The notes beneath the pieces were generated by a model. The model was not told where the DNA came from and did no database searches. It saw nothing but the letters and a program-made list of their open reading frames with translations. A program made the translations under genes and the position numbers. Of a stretch of DNA of 34,672 bases, positions 26,850 to 33,766 are shown piece by piece. The DNA comes from JBOGEN01 sp050743265. Its GTDB lineage: Bacteria > Actinomycetota > Actinomycetes > JBOGEN01. The stretch lies in contig JBOGEN010000033.1 of the NCBI GenBank assembly GCA_050743265.1, forward strand, positions 1-34,672, written 5' to 3'. The number at the start of each line of letters is the position of its first letter. Position 1 is the stretch's first letter.

Positions 26850-26862
26850 GCGCTGCGCTCAC
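26846..26862. terminator. Perfect hairpin across the ccr stop codon
   Basis: GTGAGCG-CTG-CGCTCAC, a 7-bp stem with a 3-nt loop, contains the ccr TGA (26847-26849) and lies 24 nt before the FilP-like start. No T-tract follows. It may attenuate read-through from ccr, protect the mRNA end, or be a protein-binding palindrome. Confidence 0.4.
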
Positions 26863-26885
26863 GTCCCCCTGCCAGGAGTAGTGTC

Positions 26886-28160
26886 ATGCCGACAGACACC
26901 GACTCGAAGCTCAACACACTCTTCGACGGATCCACCACCCACGGCGGCTTCGACATCGTCCTGCGCGGGTACGACCGCGCGCAGGTCGACAGGCGGCTCC
27001 AGCAGCTCGAGGCTGCGCTGGGTGACGCCAAGACCCAGCTGGATGGCGACTCGGACGTGGTGTCGACCCTCGAGTCCCGCATCTCCTCCCTGCAGCAGGA
27101 GCTCAGCGAGGCCCGGCGCTCGCTCGACGAGTCGGAACGCCCGACGTACGCCGGCCTGGGCTCGCGCATCGAGCAGCTGCTCCGCCTCGCCGAGGAGCAG
27201 TCCGCCGAGCTCATCGCCGCTGCCAAGGGCGAGGCCAACGAGATCACCGCGGGAGCCCGCATCGACGCGGCCGACCACCGCTCCGCGGCCGAGAACGAGG
27301 CGAACGAGATCCGGGCCACGGCCAAGCGCGAGGCGGACGACTCCCTCCTGACCGCCGAGAACGAGGCCGAGGAGCTGCGCGACGCGGCCCGGCGTGAGGC
27401 CGAGGAGCTGCGCTCGACGACCGAGCGCGAGGTGTCCAAGCAGCGCTCCGCCGCCGACCACGAGGTCGCCGAGCTCCACGCCACCGCCAAGCGTGAGATC
27501 TCCAAGCTCAGAACGACCGCCGAGCGCGACGCCGGGCAGATGCGGGGCACCGCGAAGCGCGAGCGCGACGAGATGCTCGCCGTTTCCAAGCGCGACTCCG
27601 ACCAGATGCGGGCGGACGCGACCCGCATGCTCGAGGAGAGCAAGGCGCGCCGGCTCCGTGAGGAGGAGGAGTTCGAAGACGACCTGGCCGCCCGCCGCGA
27701 GGAGGCCGAGCGTCAGGACGCCGAGCGTCACGAGCAGGCGCTCGCCGCCACCCAGAAGCTCGTCACAGAGGCGGAGCAGCGGGCCGCGTCCGCGGAGGAC
27801 CGGGCCGCGAAGGCGACCTCACAGGCCGAGCAGACCCGCCGCGAGGCGGACGAGCACGCGCGCAGCCTGGTGGCCAACGCGCGGCGGAACGCCGACCAGG
27901 TGCTCGCCGAGGCGCGGACCAACGCCGAGCAGCTCCTCACGGAGACGAAGACGGAGGCTGACAGGGTGCGGACGGCGGCCCAGCGCGAGGTCGAGGACCT
28001 CACCCGCCAGCGGGACAGCATCACGGCCCACCTCAGCCAGCTGCGCGAGCTGCTTGGGGCCGGGCCCGCGGCCGGTCTGGCAGCCCTCGGGTCCGCGAGC
28101 GGGGACGACGACGAGCCGGACGAGGGCTCGGACGTGGACATGCCCCGCCAGGGCGGCTGA
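26886..28160 (+). CDS. filP: FilP/Scy-like coiled-coil cytoskeletal protein
   Basis: A 424-residue, almost wholly helical protein. The N-terminus (about 20-41, GGFDIVLRGYDRAQVDRRLQQL) is a DivIVA-like GYDRxQVD motif, followed by a short coiled coil. PTYAGLGSRIEQLLRLAEEQ (86-105) matches the conserved hinge of Streptomyces FilP and Scy. Residues 102-255 are fourteen unbroken 11-residue repeats (A-x-x-E-A-x-E-L-R-x-x), and 308-373 are six more. The tail is acidic. Such proteins form filaments and polarisome scaffolds that bind DivIVA at growing poles. The length is closer to FilP (about 310) than Scy (over 1200). ATG 26886 has AGGAG 7 nt upstream. In Streptomyces the pair adjoins the epimerase gene; here ccr intervenes. 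Confidence 0.8.
   Translation: MPTDTDSKLNTLFDGSTTHGGFDIVLRGYDRAQVDRRLQQLEAALGDAKTQLDGDSDVVSTLESRISSLQQELSEARRSLDESERPTYAGLGSRIEQLLRLAEEQSAELIAAAKGEANEITAGARIDAADHRSAAENEANEIRATAKREADDSLLTAENEAEELRDAARREAEELRSTTEREVSKQRSAADHEVAELHATAKREISKLRTTAERDAGQMRGTAKRERDEMLAVSKRDSDQMRADATRMLEESKARRLREEEEFEDDLAARREEAERQDAERHEQALAATQKLVTEAEQRAASAEDRAAKATSQAEQTRREADEHARSLVANARRNADQVLAEARTNAEQLLTETKTEADRVRTAAQREVEDLTRQRDSITAHLSQLRELLGAGPAAGLAALGSASGDDDEPDEGSDVDMPRQGG
27189..27650 (+). repeat. Fourteen 33-bp coding repeats (hendecads)
   Basis: Residues 102-255 of the FilP-like protein keep a strict 11-residue register with Ala at position 1, Glu/Asp at 4, Ala/Val/Ile at 5 and Leu/Ile/Met at 8. DNA copies are diverged, so this reflects selected protein structure more than recent duplication. 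A second block of six lies at 27807-28004. Confidence 0.75.
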
Positions 28161-28205
28161 CCCACGGTCGAGCATCCCGCCGGTCCGCAACCCCTCCGGC
28201 GAGGG

Positions 28206-28239
28206 GCCCGCGTCCCCCGGTGTCGGGGGATTCGCGGGC
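28206..28239. terminator. Two-part stem-loop between the FilP-like gene and the AI-2E transporter
   Basis: Outer arms GCCCGCG (28206-28212) and CGCGGGC (28233-28239) enclose inner arms CCCCCG (28214-28219) and CGGGGG (28224-28229) with loop GTGT. Only a T/ATT bulge interrupts the 13 base pairs. It lies 46 nt after the FilP-like stop and 45 nt before the next start. No T-tract; probably a GC-type terminator or attenuator. Confidence 0.5.
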
Positions 28240-28284
28240 TAGGCTCAGGGACGACGTCAGGACCCACACCCCGGGGAGCTCCGA

Positions 28285-29580
28285 GTGCCGGATCCCGGCC
28301 GCAGGCCAGGTGACGACAACCAGCCCAGCCACGAGCCGACGGCCGAGCCCCCCGCGGAGCCCGCCGGCGACCCCGTGACCCGCGGCGCCGCCCCGGGCCA
28401 CGAGCCGCCGGAGCACGACGGGGCCTCCGAGCAGGGCGACGGCGCTGCCGAGCACGACGACGCCACTGCCGAGCACCATGAAGGGCCGCACGAGCACCAC
28501 GGCGAGCCGCACGAGGAGGAGCCGCATCTCCCCTTCGGCGAGCCCGGACACCCGCTGCGCAACTCCCCGTTCATCATCGGCTTCACCGGCGCCCTCGGGG
28601 TGCTGCTCGCGATCGGACTGACCAGGGCGCTCTCGTCCTCGCGCCAGGTGCTCGTCCTCATCGTCGTGTCGATGTTCCTCGCGGTCGGGCTCAACCCCGC
28701 GGTCGAGGCCCTGACGCGGCGGGGCATGCGGCGTGGGTACGCCGTCCTCTGCGTGTTCGTGGGGCTGCTGCTCATCTTCGTCGGCTTCGGTGCCGCGATC
28801 GCCCCACCCCTCGCCGAACAGAGCGGAGCGTTCGTCACGAACGTGCCCGAGTACCTCGACCGGCTGCAGGGCAACCGCCGCATCCGCGATCTCGACCAGG
28901 AGTACGAGGTCATCGACCGTCTCCGGGAGTACGTGAGCAGCGGCTCACTGGCGGAGCAGGCCTTCGGCGGCATCGTGGGCGTGGGCAAGGTCGTGCTCGG
29001 TGCGGCGTTCAGCGCGCTCACCGTGCTGATCCTCACGCTGTACTTCCTCGGCTCGCTGCCGGCGATCAAGCGGGCCTGCTACGAGCTCGTCCCCGCCACC
29101 CGGCGGCACCGGGTGCAGCGGCTCGGGGACGAGATCCTCGAGCGGGTCGGCGGGTACGTGAGCGGCGCCTTGCTCGTCGCGACGTGCGCCGGCATCTCCT
29201 CGTACGTGTTCCTGCAGATCGTCGGCCTGCGCGACTTCGCGCTCGCGCTGGCGCTGCTGGTCGCCCTGTTCGACCTCATCCCGTTGATCGGCGCCACCAT
29301 CGGCGCGGTCGTGGTGACCCTGGTCGGGTTCCTCGAGTCGTTCCCGGTCGGGGTGGCCTGTCTCGTGTTCTACATCGCGTACCAGCAGGTCGAGAACTAC
29401 CTCGTGTACCCGCGCGTGATGCGGCGCTCGGTGGACGTGCCCCCGGCGCTGACCGTGGTCGCGGCGCTGCTGGGCGGCACGCTGCTCGGCGTCGTCGGGG
29501 CGCTGCTCGCCATCCCCATCGCCGCCGCCGCGCTGCTCATCGTGCGCGAGGTCGTCGTCCCCCGGCAGGAGCGCACCTGA
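28285..29580 (+). CDS. AI-2E family transporter with His-rich N-terminus
   Basis: A 431-residue integral membrane protein of the AI-2E/PerM family (PF01594). Residues 1-90 are hydrophilic, with twelve histidines (16-89) in Pro/Glu-rich sequence such as EHHEGPHEHHGEPHEEEPH. Hydrophobic segments start at about 97, 120, 150, 233, 290, 318, 350 and 385, with a soluble loop between the third and fourth. DLIPLIGATIGAVVV and the YLVYPRVMRRSVDVPPALTVVAALLGGTLLG region are family signatures. Members act as exporters or Na+/H+ antiporters; the autoinducer role is not general. GTG 28285 has GGGGAG 6 nt upstream. The His-rich tail should be cytosolic and could bind Zn2+ or Ni2+, which is inference. Confidence 0.88.
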   Translation: MPDPGRRPGDDNQPSHEPTAEPPAEPAGDPVTRGAAPGHEPPEHDGASEQGDGAAEHDDATAEHHEGPHEHHGEPHEEEPHLPFGEPGHPLRNSPFIIGFTGALGVLLAIGLTRALSSSRQVLVLIVVSMFLAVGLNPAVEALTRRGMRRGYAVLCVFVGLLLIFVGFGAAIAPPLAEQSGAFVTNVPEYLDRLQGNRRIRDLDQEYEVIDRLREYVSSGSLAEQAFGGIVGVGKVVLGAAFSALTVLILTLYFLGSLPAIKRACYELVPATRRHRVQRLGDEILERVGGYVSGALLVATCAGISSYVFLQIVGLRDFALALALLVALFDLIPLIGATIGAVVVTLVGFLESFPVGVACLVFYIAYQQVENYLVYPRVMRRSVDVPPALTVVAALLGGTLLGVVGALLAIPIAAAALLIVREVVVPRQERT

Positions 29581-29586
29581 GGCGAC

Positions 29587-29633
29587 GGCCTGACCGCCCA
29601 GTCAGTCGGTACGGACGGAGAGACGGTCAGGCC
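29587..29633. terminator. Bidirectional terminator between transporter and hydrolase
   Basis: Perfect 10-bp arms GGCCTGACCG (29587-29596) and CGGTCAGGCC (29624-29633) separated by 27 nt, in the 46-nt gap between convergent genes. The right arm includes the hydrolase stop codon. No T-tract. The arm length makes chance pairing unlikely. Confidence 0.6.
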
Positions 29634-30409
29634 TTCACCGAGGCGAGGAACTCGAGCACCGCCGTGTTGAACTCCGCAGGAACCTCGACGGCCGACAGGT
29701 GTCCGGCGCCGGGGAACGTGACGAGGCGTGCGTCCGGCAGGGCCCCGACCATCAGCTCGGAGTCCGACGGAGGGGTGAGCGCGTCCTCCTCGCCGACCAG
29801 CACGAGGCACGGCACGTCGGTCTTGCTCAGGGTGTCGGTGGAGTCGGGACGCCCCGCCATGGCGCGCTGCGCCCACGCGATCGCCGCCGGCGGAGCGGAC
29901 TGGACGAGCCCCTTCACACGCCCGAACACGAGCGGACGGCGCTGCATGGTCGTCTCCCCGAGCAGCTTCGGCAGCAGCTCGTCCACCAGCACGCGGGACG
30001 AGTCCTCCTCGAGCGCGGTCGCGGCGATGCGTTCTCGGTTCTGCTGCGCCGGCTCGGTGTCGGGGGTCGCCTTGGTGTCGGCGAGCACGAGGCCCGCGAC
30101 CCGGTCCGGATGACGGCGCAGCAGCGCCATCGCCACGTACCCCCCCATCGACAGGCCCCCGACGACGACACGGTCGAGCCCGCGACCGTCGAGCATGCGC
30201 GCCACGTCGTCGGCCATCAGGTCGATGTCGGGCGCCTCGTCGTCCAGCGGTGACCCGCCGAACCCCCGGAGGTCCGGGGTGAGCACGCGGCACACCTCAC
30301 GCAGCCCCTCCCGCTGGTCGAGCCACATCGCGGACGAGAGCGGGAACGCGTGAAGGAGGACCAGAGGGGTTCCCTCGCCCACCTCGCGGACGTTCAGTTC
30401 GACTGGCAT
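29627..30409 (-). CDS. Alpha/beta hydrolase
   Basis: A 260-residue alpha/beta-hydrolase. The oxyanion strand LVLLHAFPLSS (16-26) is followed by DLRGFGGSP, the nucleophile elbow GGLSMGGYVA (Ser87), the acid GEEDALTPP (Asp209) and the base GAGHLSAVE (His237). A cap of about 60 residues (115-190) separates them. The shape recalls 3-oxoadipate enol-lactonase-like and esterase-like enzymes; the substrate cannot be assigned. ATG 30409 is chosen because it begins MPVELNVREVGEGTPLVLLH and TACGGT lies 6 nt upstream; the open frame extends to 30856 over another gene. It is cytosolic, with no signal peptide. Confidence 0.88.
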   Translation of the reverse strand: MPVELNVREVGEGTPLVLLHAFPLSSAMWLDQREGLREVCRVLTPDLRGFGGSPLDDEAPDIDLMADDVARMLDGRGLDRVVVGGLSMGGYVAMALLRRHPDRVAGLVLADTKATPDTEPAQQNRERIAATALEEDSSRVLVDELLPKLLGETTMQRRPLVFGRVKGLVQSAPPAAIAWAQRAMAGRPDSTDTLSKTDVPCLVLVGEEDALTPPSDSELMVGALPDARLVTFPGAGHLSAVEVPAEFNTAVLEFLASVKA

Positions 30410-30421
30410 GTGCGCACCGTA
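30410..30421 (-). promoter_or_regulatory. Candidate leaderless -10 box for the alpha/beta hydrolase
   Basis: Minus-strand TACGGT (30421-30416), 6 nt before ATG 30409, with no Shine-Dalgarno. Identical hexamer to those before glgE and nucS. Confidence 0.4.
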
Positions 30422-30470
30422 CCGACACGACGGGACCCGCGGCCCCGTTCCGCTCAGTCCGAGCGGCGAG

Positions 30471-30755
30471 TCATCGTCGCCGACCGGGCTTGCGGCGGTC
30501 CCGTGCCGACCAGCAGGGCGTGTGCCAGTGGCGGCGGTCGTCCATGTCGCCGAGCGGCCAGACCACGAGATGGGGCGTCGCCGGCGAGATCTCGTGGTCG
30601 CAGCCCGGACATCGGTACCGCTTCGTCGACGCCGCGCCGGTGACCCGCCGGACGACCCAGTCGCCGTCGTGGTGCTCCTCGACCCGCTGTGCCCCTGCGC
30701 CCTCGGCCGGGTCGGAGGGGGCAGGGTCGCGACGACGTCGGTTGGCCCGGGGCAT
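30471..30755 (-). CDS. Small zinc-binding protein, actinobacterial conserved family
   Basis: A 94-residue protein. After a basic N-terminus (RANRRRRD) and an acidic linker comes a compact metal site: CPGC (49-52) with H54, later HWHTPC (76-81), then the basic tail RDRRKPGRRR. The spacing suggests one zinc bound by Cys4 or Cys3His. Actinobacterial genomes carry close relatives, often misannotated as ATP/GTP-binding proteins although no P-loop is visible. ATG 30755 has GGGGAG about 9 nt upstream. It lies 61 nt upstream of the hydrolase on the same strand and diverges from the FmdB gene. Nucleic-acid binding is possible; function unknown. Confidence 0.8.
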   Translation of the reverse strand: MPRANRRRRDPAPSDPAEGAGAQRVEEHHDGDWVVRRVTGAASTKRYRCPGCDHEISPATPHLVVWPLGDMDDRRHWHTPCWSARDRRKPGRRR

Positions 30756-30866
30756 GGGTCAACTCTCCCCGACCTGGCGGACGGCCGGAGAGGAAGGCAG
30801 CCCGAAAAGCGGCTGACCGGAGAGCCGGGAGGACAGATGAGGGCCCCGTCGCGCACAATCAGGGGT

Positions 30867-31103
30867 ATGCCTCGCTACGAGTACCGCTGCCGTGCCTGCG
30901 GCGCCACCTTCGAGAAGGCCCGCCCGCTGCGTGAGGCCGGCGAGCCGGCAGCCTGCCCGCACGGGCACTCCGACACCGTCAAGATGCTCTCGACCGTGGC
31001 GGTCACCGGCCGGGCCGCCGGCGGACCAGGTGCCTCCGCGCAGGCCGCCGCACCGTCGGGCGGGGGCGGATGCTGTGGCGGCGGGTGCTGCGGCGGCGGC
31101 TGA
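30867..31103 (+). CDS. FmdB-family zinc ribbon protein with Cys-Gly tail
   Basis: A 78-residue protein. MPRYEYRCRACGATFEK is the FmdB zinc-ribbon start (Cys8 and Cys11). The second knuckle is ACPHGHSDTV, where the usual Cys-x-x-Cys is reduced to Cys followed by His, so zinc may be Cys3His-bound. The tail ends GGGGCCGGGCCGGG, two CC pairs in glycine, common in actinobacterial members and possibly metal- or redox-responsive. ATG 30867 follows CACAAT by 7 nt, again suggesting a leaderless start, with AGGGG immediately upstream as an alternative ribosome site. The family's molecular role is not established. Confidence 0.88.
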   Translation: MPRYEYRCRACGATFEKARPLREAGEPAACPHGHSDTVKMLSTVAVTGRAAGGPGASAQAAAPSGGGGCCGGGCCGGG

Positions 31104-31116
31104 GCCGTACAGCCGC
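31096..31116. terminator. Hairpin at the end of the FmdB gene
   Basis: GCGGCTG (31096-31102) and CAGCCGC (31110-31116) pair around a 7-nt loop and include the FmdB TGA. Located between convergent genes; no T-tract. Confidence 0.45.
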
Positions 31117-31149
31117 TGAGCCACTGAGCCCGAAGAGCGCCGGCCCCGC

Positions 31150-32979
31150 TCAGGCGTACGAGCGGAAACCGCGCTTGGTCTTGCGCCCGAGGTAGCCCGC
31201 GGTGACGAGGTGCTCGAGGAGGGGCGCTGGGGAGAACCCGGGCTCGCGGAACTCGAGGTAGAGCGTCCGCTGGATCGCGAGCGCCACGTCGAGGCCGACC
31301 ACGTCGAGCAGCTCGAACGGCCCCATCGGGTAGCCGCAGCCCACCTTCATCGCAGTGTCGATGCCCTCCACCGCCGCGTAGTGCGCCTCGCGCATCTTCA
31401 CCGCGTCGTTGAGGTACGGGAAGAGCAGCGCGTTCACGATGAAGCCAGCCCGGTCGCCGCACTCCACCGCGTGCTTGCCGAGCCGCGCGCAGACAGCCCG
31501 GGCGGTGGTGACCACCTCGTCGGACGTGGAGACCGTCCGCACGACCTCGACGAGCCGCATGACCTGGGCCGGGTTGAAGAAGTGCAGGCCCACGACGTCC
31601 GCGGGCCGGGACGTGGCCATCGCGCACTCCACGACAGGCAGGCCGGAGGTCGTGGTAGCCAGCACCGCACCGGGCTTGACGGTCTCGTCCAGCGTCTCGA
31701 ACAGGGCCTTCTTGACCGAGAGCTCCTCGACGACGGCCTCCACGACGAGGTCGGACTCCGCCAGGTCGTCGAGCCTCGCCGACGTGGTGAGGCGCCCCAG
31801 CGCCGCGTCCCTGTCGTCCTCGGTGATCTTGCCGCGCAGGACGCCCTTCTCCAGCGAGCGCTGCACCGCCTCACGGACAACCGCCGCCTTCTCCTCGCCG
31901 CGGGCCACGAGCGTGACGTCGTACCCGGCCTTGGCGAAGACCTCGCAGATGCCGGTCGCCATCGTGCCCGAGCCGACGACGCCGACCCGCTGCACCTCCC
32001 GCGCGCCCTCCTCGGGGTCGTGCTCGGCGGGCGTGGTGGCGTCCGGGACGACGACGGGGCTGTCCGTCGCCTGGTACGTGTAGAAGCCGCGGCCGGTCTT
32101 GCGGCCCAGCAGGCCTGCGGTGACCATCTGCTTGAGGATGGGCGCGGGCGCGTGCAGCCGGTCGCGGCCCTGCTTGTACATCGTGTCGAGGATCTCGTAC
32201 GCGGTGTCGAGGCCGATGAGGTCCATGAGCGCGAGCGGACCCATCGGGTAGCCACACCCGAGCTTCATCGCCGCGTCGATGTCCTCGCGGGTGGCGTACC
32301 GGGCCTCGTACATCGAGACGGCGTGGTTGAGGTAGCCGAACAGCAGCGCGTTCGCGATGAACCCGGCCTTGTCGCCCACGTCGACGGGCATCTTGCCGAG
32401 CTGCTCGGCGAACGCCCGCACGTCGGCGACGACCTCGTCCTCGGTGACCACCGTGCGGATCACCTCGACGAGCTTGAGCACCGGCGCCGGGTTGAAGAAG
32501 TGCATGCCCACGACCCGTGAGGGCCGCTGGGTCGCGACGGAGATCTCCGTCACCGACAGGGAGGACGTGTTGGTCGCGAGGATCGTGTGCGGCGGGCAGA
32601 CACGGTCGAGCTCGCCGAAGACCTTCTGCTTGAGGTCGAGGTGCTCGGGCACCGCCTCCACGACGAGGTCGGCCTCGCTGAGGTCGTCCATGGCGGTGGT
32701 GAACGTGATGCGGTCGAAGATCTCGCGCTGGCCCTCGGCGGTGAGCTTGCCGCGCGTGACCGCCCGGTCGGTGGAGTGCTCCAGGTGGCCGCGGCCGCGG
32801 GCGAGCGACGTCTCGTCCTTCTCCACGCCGACGACCTCGAGGCCGCTGCGGGCCATGACCTCGACGATGCCTGCTCCCATCGTGCCCAGACCGACGACGC
32901 CGACCCGCTGGAACCGGCGCGCGGCGTACTCTGGCTCAGACCTCGTCTCAGCCCCCGGCCCCGACCTCGTCTCAGACAT
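31150..32979 (-). CDS. Tandem 3-hydroxyacyl-CoA dehydrogenase (two fused modules)
   Basis: A 609-residue protein made of two complete 3-hydroxybutyryl-CoA-dehydrogenase units, about 24-303 and 329-609. Module 1 has GLGTMGAG (30-37), Ser139 in NTSSL, His160 in HFFNPA, Glu172 and Asn210. Module 2 has Ser445, His466, Glu478 and Asn516, but its nucleotide loop is GSGTMATG and the NTSSL motif is TTSGL. Each should oxidise (S)-3-hydroxyacyl-CoA with NAD(P), or run in reverse; module 2 may differ in cofactor affinity. Single units of about 285 residues are usual. ATG 32979 begins MSETRSGPG; the open frame upstream to 33144 is GC shadow over the nucS region. It diverges from nucS. Confidence 0.92.
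   Translation of the reverse strand: MSETRSGPGAETRSEPEYAARRFQRVGVVGLGTMGAGIVEVMARSGLEVVGVEKDETSLARGRGHLEHSTDRAVTRGKLTAEGQREIFDRITFTTAMDDLSEADLVVEAVPEHLDLKQKVFGELDRVCPPHTILATNTSSLSVTEISVATQRPSRVVGMHFFNPAPVLKLVEVIRTVVTEDEVVADVRAFAEQLGKMPVDVGDKAGFIANALLFGYLNHAVSMYEARYATREDIDAAMKLGCGYPMGPLALMDLIGLDTAYEILDTMYKQGRDRLHAPAPILKQMVTAGLLGRKTGRGFYTYQATDSPVVVPDATTPAEHDPEEGAREVQRVGVVGSGTMATGICEVFAKAGYDVTLVARGEEKAAVVREAVQRSLEKGVLRGKITEDDRDAALGRLTTSARLDDLAESDLVVEAVVEELSVKKALFETLDETVKPGAVLATTTSGLPVVECAMATSRPADVVGLHFFNPAQVMRLVEVVRTVSTSDEVVTTARAVCARLGKHAVECGDRAGFIVNALLFPYLNDAVKMREAHYAAVEGIDTAMKVGCGYPMGPFELLDVVGLDVALAIQRTLYLEFREPGFSPAPLLEHLVTAGYLGRKTKRGFRSYA
32939..32975. repeat. 13-bp direct repeat in the dehydrogenase N-terminus
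   Basis: GACCTCGTCTCAG occurs at 32939-32951 and 32963-32975, a 24-bp period giving a doubled ETRS segment in the disordered N-terminus (MSETRSGPGAETRSEPEY). Likely slippage; it preserves the frame. Confidence 0.6.
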
Positions 32980-33080
32980 CGACCTGCTCGCTCCCTCTCG
33001 CCGTCCGACTGCCCGCATCCTCGCAGACCCAGCCCGGTGGGTGGGCCCCCTGTGCAGGGCTGCCGGAGCAGGCCGTCGGC

Positions 33081-33094
33081 TACGGTGGCCGACC
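33081..33094 (+). promoter_or_regulatory. Candidate leaderless -10 box for nucS
   Basis: TACGGT (33081-33086), 8 nt before GTG 33095, no ribosome binding site. The rest of the 115-nt divergent region (32980-33094) shows no clear operator. Confidence 0.45.
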
Positions 33095-33757
33095 GTGCGA
33101 CTCGTCATCGCCCGCTGCCGCGTCGAGTACGCCGGGCGGCTCACCGCTCACCTCCCGACCGCGGACCGGCTGATCCTGCTCAAGGCGGACGGCTCCGTCT
33201 CCGTGCACGCCGACGACCGGGCGTACAAGCCGCTGAACTGGATGAGCCCGCCCTGCACCGTCCGGGAGGACGGCGACGTGTGGACGGTCACCCACGGTAA
33301 GACCGGGGACCGGCTGGTCATCACCGTCGACGAGGTCCTCCACGACTCGGCCCACGACCTCGGGGTCGACCCCGGCCTGATCAAGGACGGCGTGGAGGCG
33401 CACCTGCAGGCGCTGCTGGCCGAGCACGTCGAGACGTTCGGCGCCGGGTGGCGGACCGTGCGCCGGGAGTTCCCCACCGCGATCGGGCCTGTCGACCTGC
33501 TCTGCCGGGACGCTGCGGGCGCCTCGGTCGCCGTCGAGGTGAAGCGGCGCGGCGAGATCGACGGGGTCGAGCAGCTCACGCGCTATCTCGACCTCCTCAA
33601 CCGCGACCCGCACCTGGCGCCCGTGACAGGGGTTCTCGCCGCGCAGGAGATCCGGCCGCAGGCCCGGGTGCTCGCCGAGGACCGCGGCATCCGCTGCGTG
33701 ACCGTCGACTACGACGCGCTCCGCGGGGCCGACGACCCCTCGCTACGGCTGTTCTGA
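33095..33757 (+). CDS. nucS: Mismatch-specific endonuclease NucS
   Basis: A 220-residue NucS/EndoMS protein, the core of MutS/MutL-independent mismatch repair in actinobacteria; it makes double-strand cuts at G-T, G-G and T-T mismatches. The N-terminal DNA-binding and dimerisation domain (about 1-105) holds RLILLKADGSVSVHADDRAYKPLNWM. The C-terminal RecB-like nuclease has Asp134 (GPVDLLCRD), Glu148 and Lys150 (VAVEVKRRGEIDGVEQLTRYL). The C-terminus SLRLF resembles the sliding-clamp binding motif of the family. The length matches known NucS. GTG 33095 gives the usual start VRLVIARC. The next gene begins 9 nt downstream and is probably co-transcribed. Confidence 0.94.
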   Translation: MRLVIARCRVEYAGRLTAHLPTADRLILLKADGSVSVHADDRAYKPLNWMSPPCTVREDGDVWTVTHGKTGDRLVITVDEVLHDSAHDLGVDPGLIKDGVEAHLQALLAEHVETFGAGWRTVRREFPTAIGPVDLLCRDAAGASVAVEVKRRGEIDGVEQLTRYLDLLNRDPHLAPVTGVLAAQEIRPQARVLAEDRGIRCVTVDYDALRGADDPSLRLF

Positions 33758-33766
33758 GGCCTGGTC

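Noticed and set aside
32939..32975. 13-bp direct repeat as a mobile-element target duplication
   Set aside because: The copies are 24 bp apart in frame within a coding N-terminus, with nothing inserted between them.
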